Of a stretch of DNA of 64,000 nucleotides, positions 63,162 through 64,000 are shown piece by piece; the first letter of the stretch is position 1, and every line of letters begins with the position of its first letter. Position numbers and translations under genes: made by a program. The DNA is from Caldilineaceae bacterium (GTDB lineage Bacteria > Chloroflexota > Anaerolineae > Caldilineales > Caldilineaceae): positions 104,251-168,250 of the forward strand of contig JAPKMW010000011.1 of NCBI GenBank assembly GCA_026645575.1. The letters are read 5' to 3'. The notes under the pieces are model-generated. The model saw nothing but the letters and a program-made list of their open reading frames with translations. It had not been told where the DNA came from and did not search any database.

Positions 63162-63578
63162 ATGACGCCACAACAGATTGCCCTTGTCCAACAAACCTTT
63201 ACCCTGGCGGCGCCCCAAGCCCGTCAGCTTGCTGACCAGTTCTACCAACGACTCTTTGCCCTCGACCCAACCTTGCGCCGGCTCTTTACCGGTGACATGC
63301 AAGAACAAGGCGACAAATTAATGACCATGCTCGCCTTTGTCGTTCACCACCTCCACCAGCCGGCGCCGATCCTGGGGGCGGTGCAGCGGCTGGGGGAACG
63401 ACACGTCCACTATGGGGTGCAGCCGCACCATTACGCCACGGTGGGGGCGGCGTTGCTTTGGACGCTAGCCCAGCACTTTGGCCCCGCCTTCACGCCCGAC
63501 GTGGAAGCCGCCTGGGCTGCCGCCTATGGCTTGTTAACCAGTGTGATGCAAGAGACGTCCGTACCCATTGCCGCCTAG
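63162..63578 (+). CDS. Single-domain bacterial globin
   Basis: 138 residues, GAGGAGGATACGCTC before the ATG. Globin fold of the bacterial haemoglobin/flavohaemoglobin-head type: FYQRLFALDPTLRRLFTGDMQEQGDKLM (B-E helices) and the proximal His in LGERHVHYGVQPHHYATVGAALLWTL (F-G helices, about residues 78-103). There is no reductase domain. Likely binds O2 or NO in the cytosol. The small downstream gene starts 19 bases after the stop and may be co-transcribed. Confidence 0.93.
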   Translation: MTPQQIALVQQTFTLAAPQARQLADQFYQRLFALDPTLRRLFTGDMQEQGDKLMTMLAFVVHHLHQPAPILGAVQRLGERHVHYGVQPHHYATVGAALLWTLAQHFGPAFTPDVEAAWAAAYGLLTSVMQETSVPIAA

Positions 63579-63596
63579 AATCGATGCAGGCCCACC

Positions 63597-63896
63597 ATGC
63601 TACTCATCACTGTGACCCGTCTGCCCAACGGGTATCGCCTCCTGGCGACCAGCAGTCGCCAGACGCGCTACTACTGTTGGAGTCTCTATCGCAATGACAC
63701 GCTACTCGCTGTGATCAGTCGCAGCTATCACGGCGCGAATAGCATCAATTTTGATCTCTATGAACCCCTCGCCCCCGGTCAGTACGCCTTACGTGTCGAA
63801 TGCTTTGACTGGCAACCGACTGAATCGTTGTCTGCGTTCGCATACCATACCGATACAACAACCCTACATCTGAAACCAGAGGGCGGTTTGCGCTGA
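63597..63896 (+). CDS. Small protein of unknown function downstream of the globin gene
   Basis: 99 residues, predicted all-beta (LLITVTRLPNGYRLLATSS, WSLYRNDTLLAVIS, GQYALRVECFDW), consistent with an Ig-like or cold-shock-sized beta-sandwich. No signal peptide and no known motif. Short spacing from the globin gene suggests a two-gene operon. Not recognised. Confidence 0.5.
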   Translation: MLLITVTRLPNGYRLLATSSRQTRYYCWSLYRNDTLLAVISRSYHGANSINFDLYEPLAPGQYALRVECFDWQPTESLSAFAYHTDTTTLHLKPEGGLR

Positions 63897-64000
63897 GAGC
63901 AGATCCTCGGTACACTGTTCTGAAAATAACCACCGCGGAGGGCGCGAAGGCCGCAAAGTTACACAAAGAAAAACCTTACGCGCCCCTTTGCGCTCTTCGT

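Overview
The window looks like chromosome of a free-living, heterotrophic Chloroflexota bacterium, probably Caldilineaceae-like. This is an inference from gene content: an adenylate-cyclase-style BTAD/STAND/TPR regulator, a UPF0182 membrane protein, a subtilase with (SVSWN)n repeats, secreted proteins carrying a hydrophobic LPL/LPF motif, several sugar ABC transporters with glycosidases, and GC-rich coding sequence. No rRNA, tRNA or CRISPR array was seen.

Layout. 1-8.7 kb: end of a natural-product locus (terminal thioesterase, flavin monooxygenase) followed by an export block (ABC ATPase, FtsX/MacB permease, MFS, HlyD adaptor). 8.9-13.4 kb: secreted di-haem peroxidase-like protein and malate synthase. 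13.6-23.3 kb: a block with an unusual P-type ATPase, an acyltransferase-like membrane protein and a ribose-type ABC operon with a kinase. It is flanked by two diverged copies of the divergent aceB/prolyl-oligopeptidase promoter region, so it appears inserted between two formerly adjacent genes. 23.6-36.4 kb: prolyl oligopeptidase, beta-helix/CBM9 protein, ferredoxin-NADP reductase, a FrnE/DsbA protein with an in-frame TGA at its redox Cys, UPF0182, HtrA. 36.5-52 kb: sugar catabolism (GH2, MFS, CUT1 ABC operon, haloperoxidase, GH29 fucosidase, dehydrogenase, fructosamine-kinase-like protein) plus a possible toxin-antitoxin pair. 52-59.7 kb: a BTAD/STAND/TPR regulator, a 32-residue peptide gene and a large secreted subtilase; the last two share an almost identical promoter module with three direct repeats. 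59.9-64 kb: enolase-superfamily dehydratase, luciferase-like flavin enzyme, DUF983, globin.

The three most notable observations are: (1) a candidate selenoprotein, in which the FrnE active site is TGA-Pro-Trp-Cys with a SECIS-like hairpin just downstream; (2) a candidate regulatory circuit of SARP-like regulator, small peptide and subtilase joined by matching direct-repeat promoters; (3) an island flanked by a duplicated divergent promoter with vestigial gene starts. Many gene borders also carry long, near-perfect inverted repeats, and an octamer repeat (CACCCTGT) recurs in three spacers. All functional calls are by eye from motifs; no database search was run.
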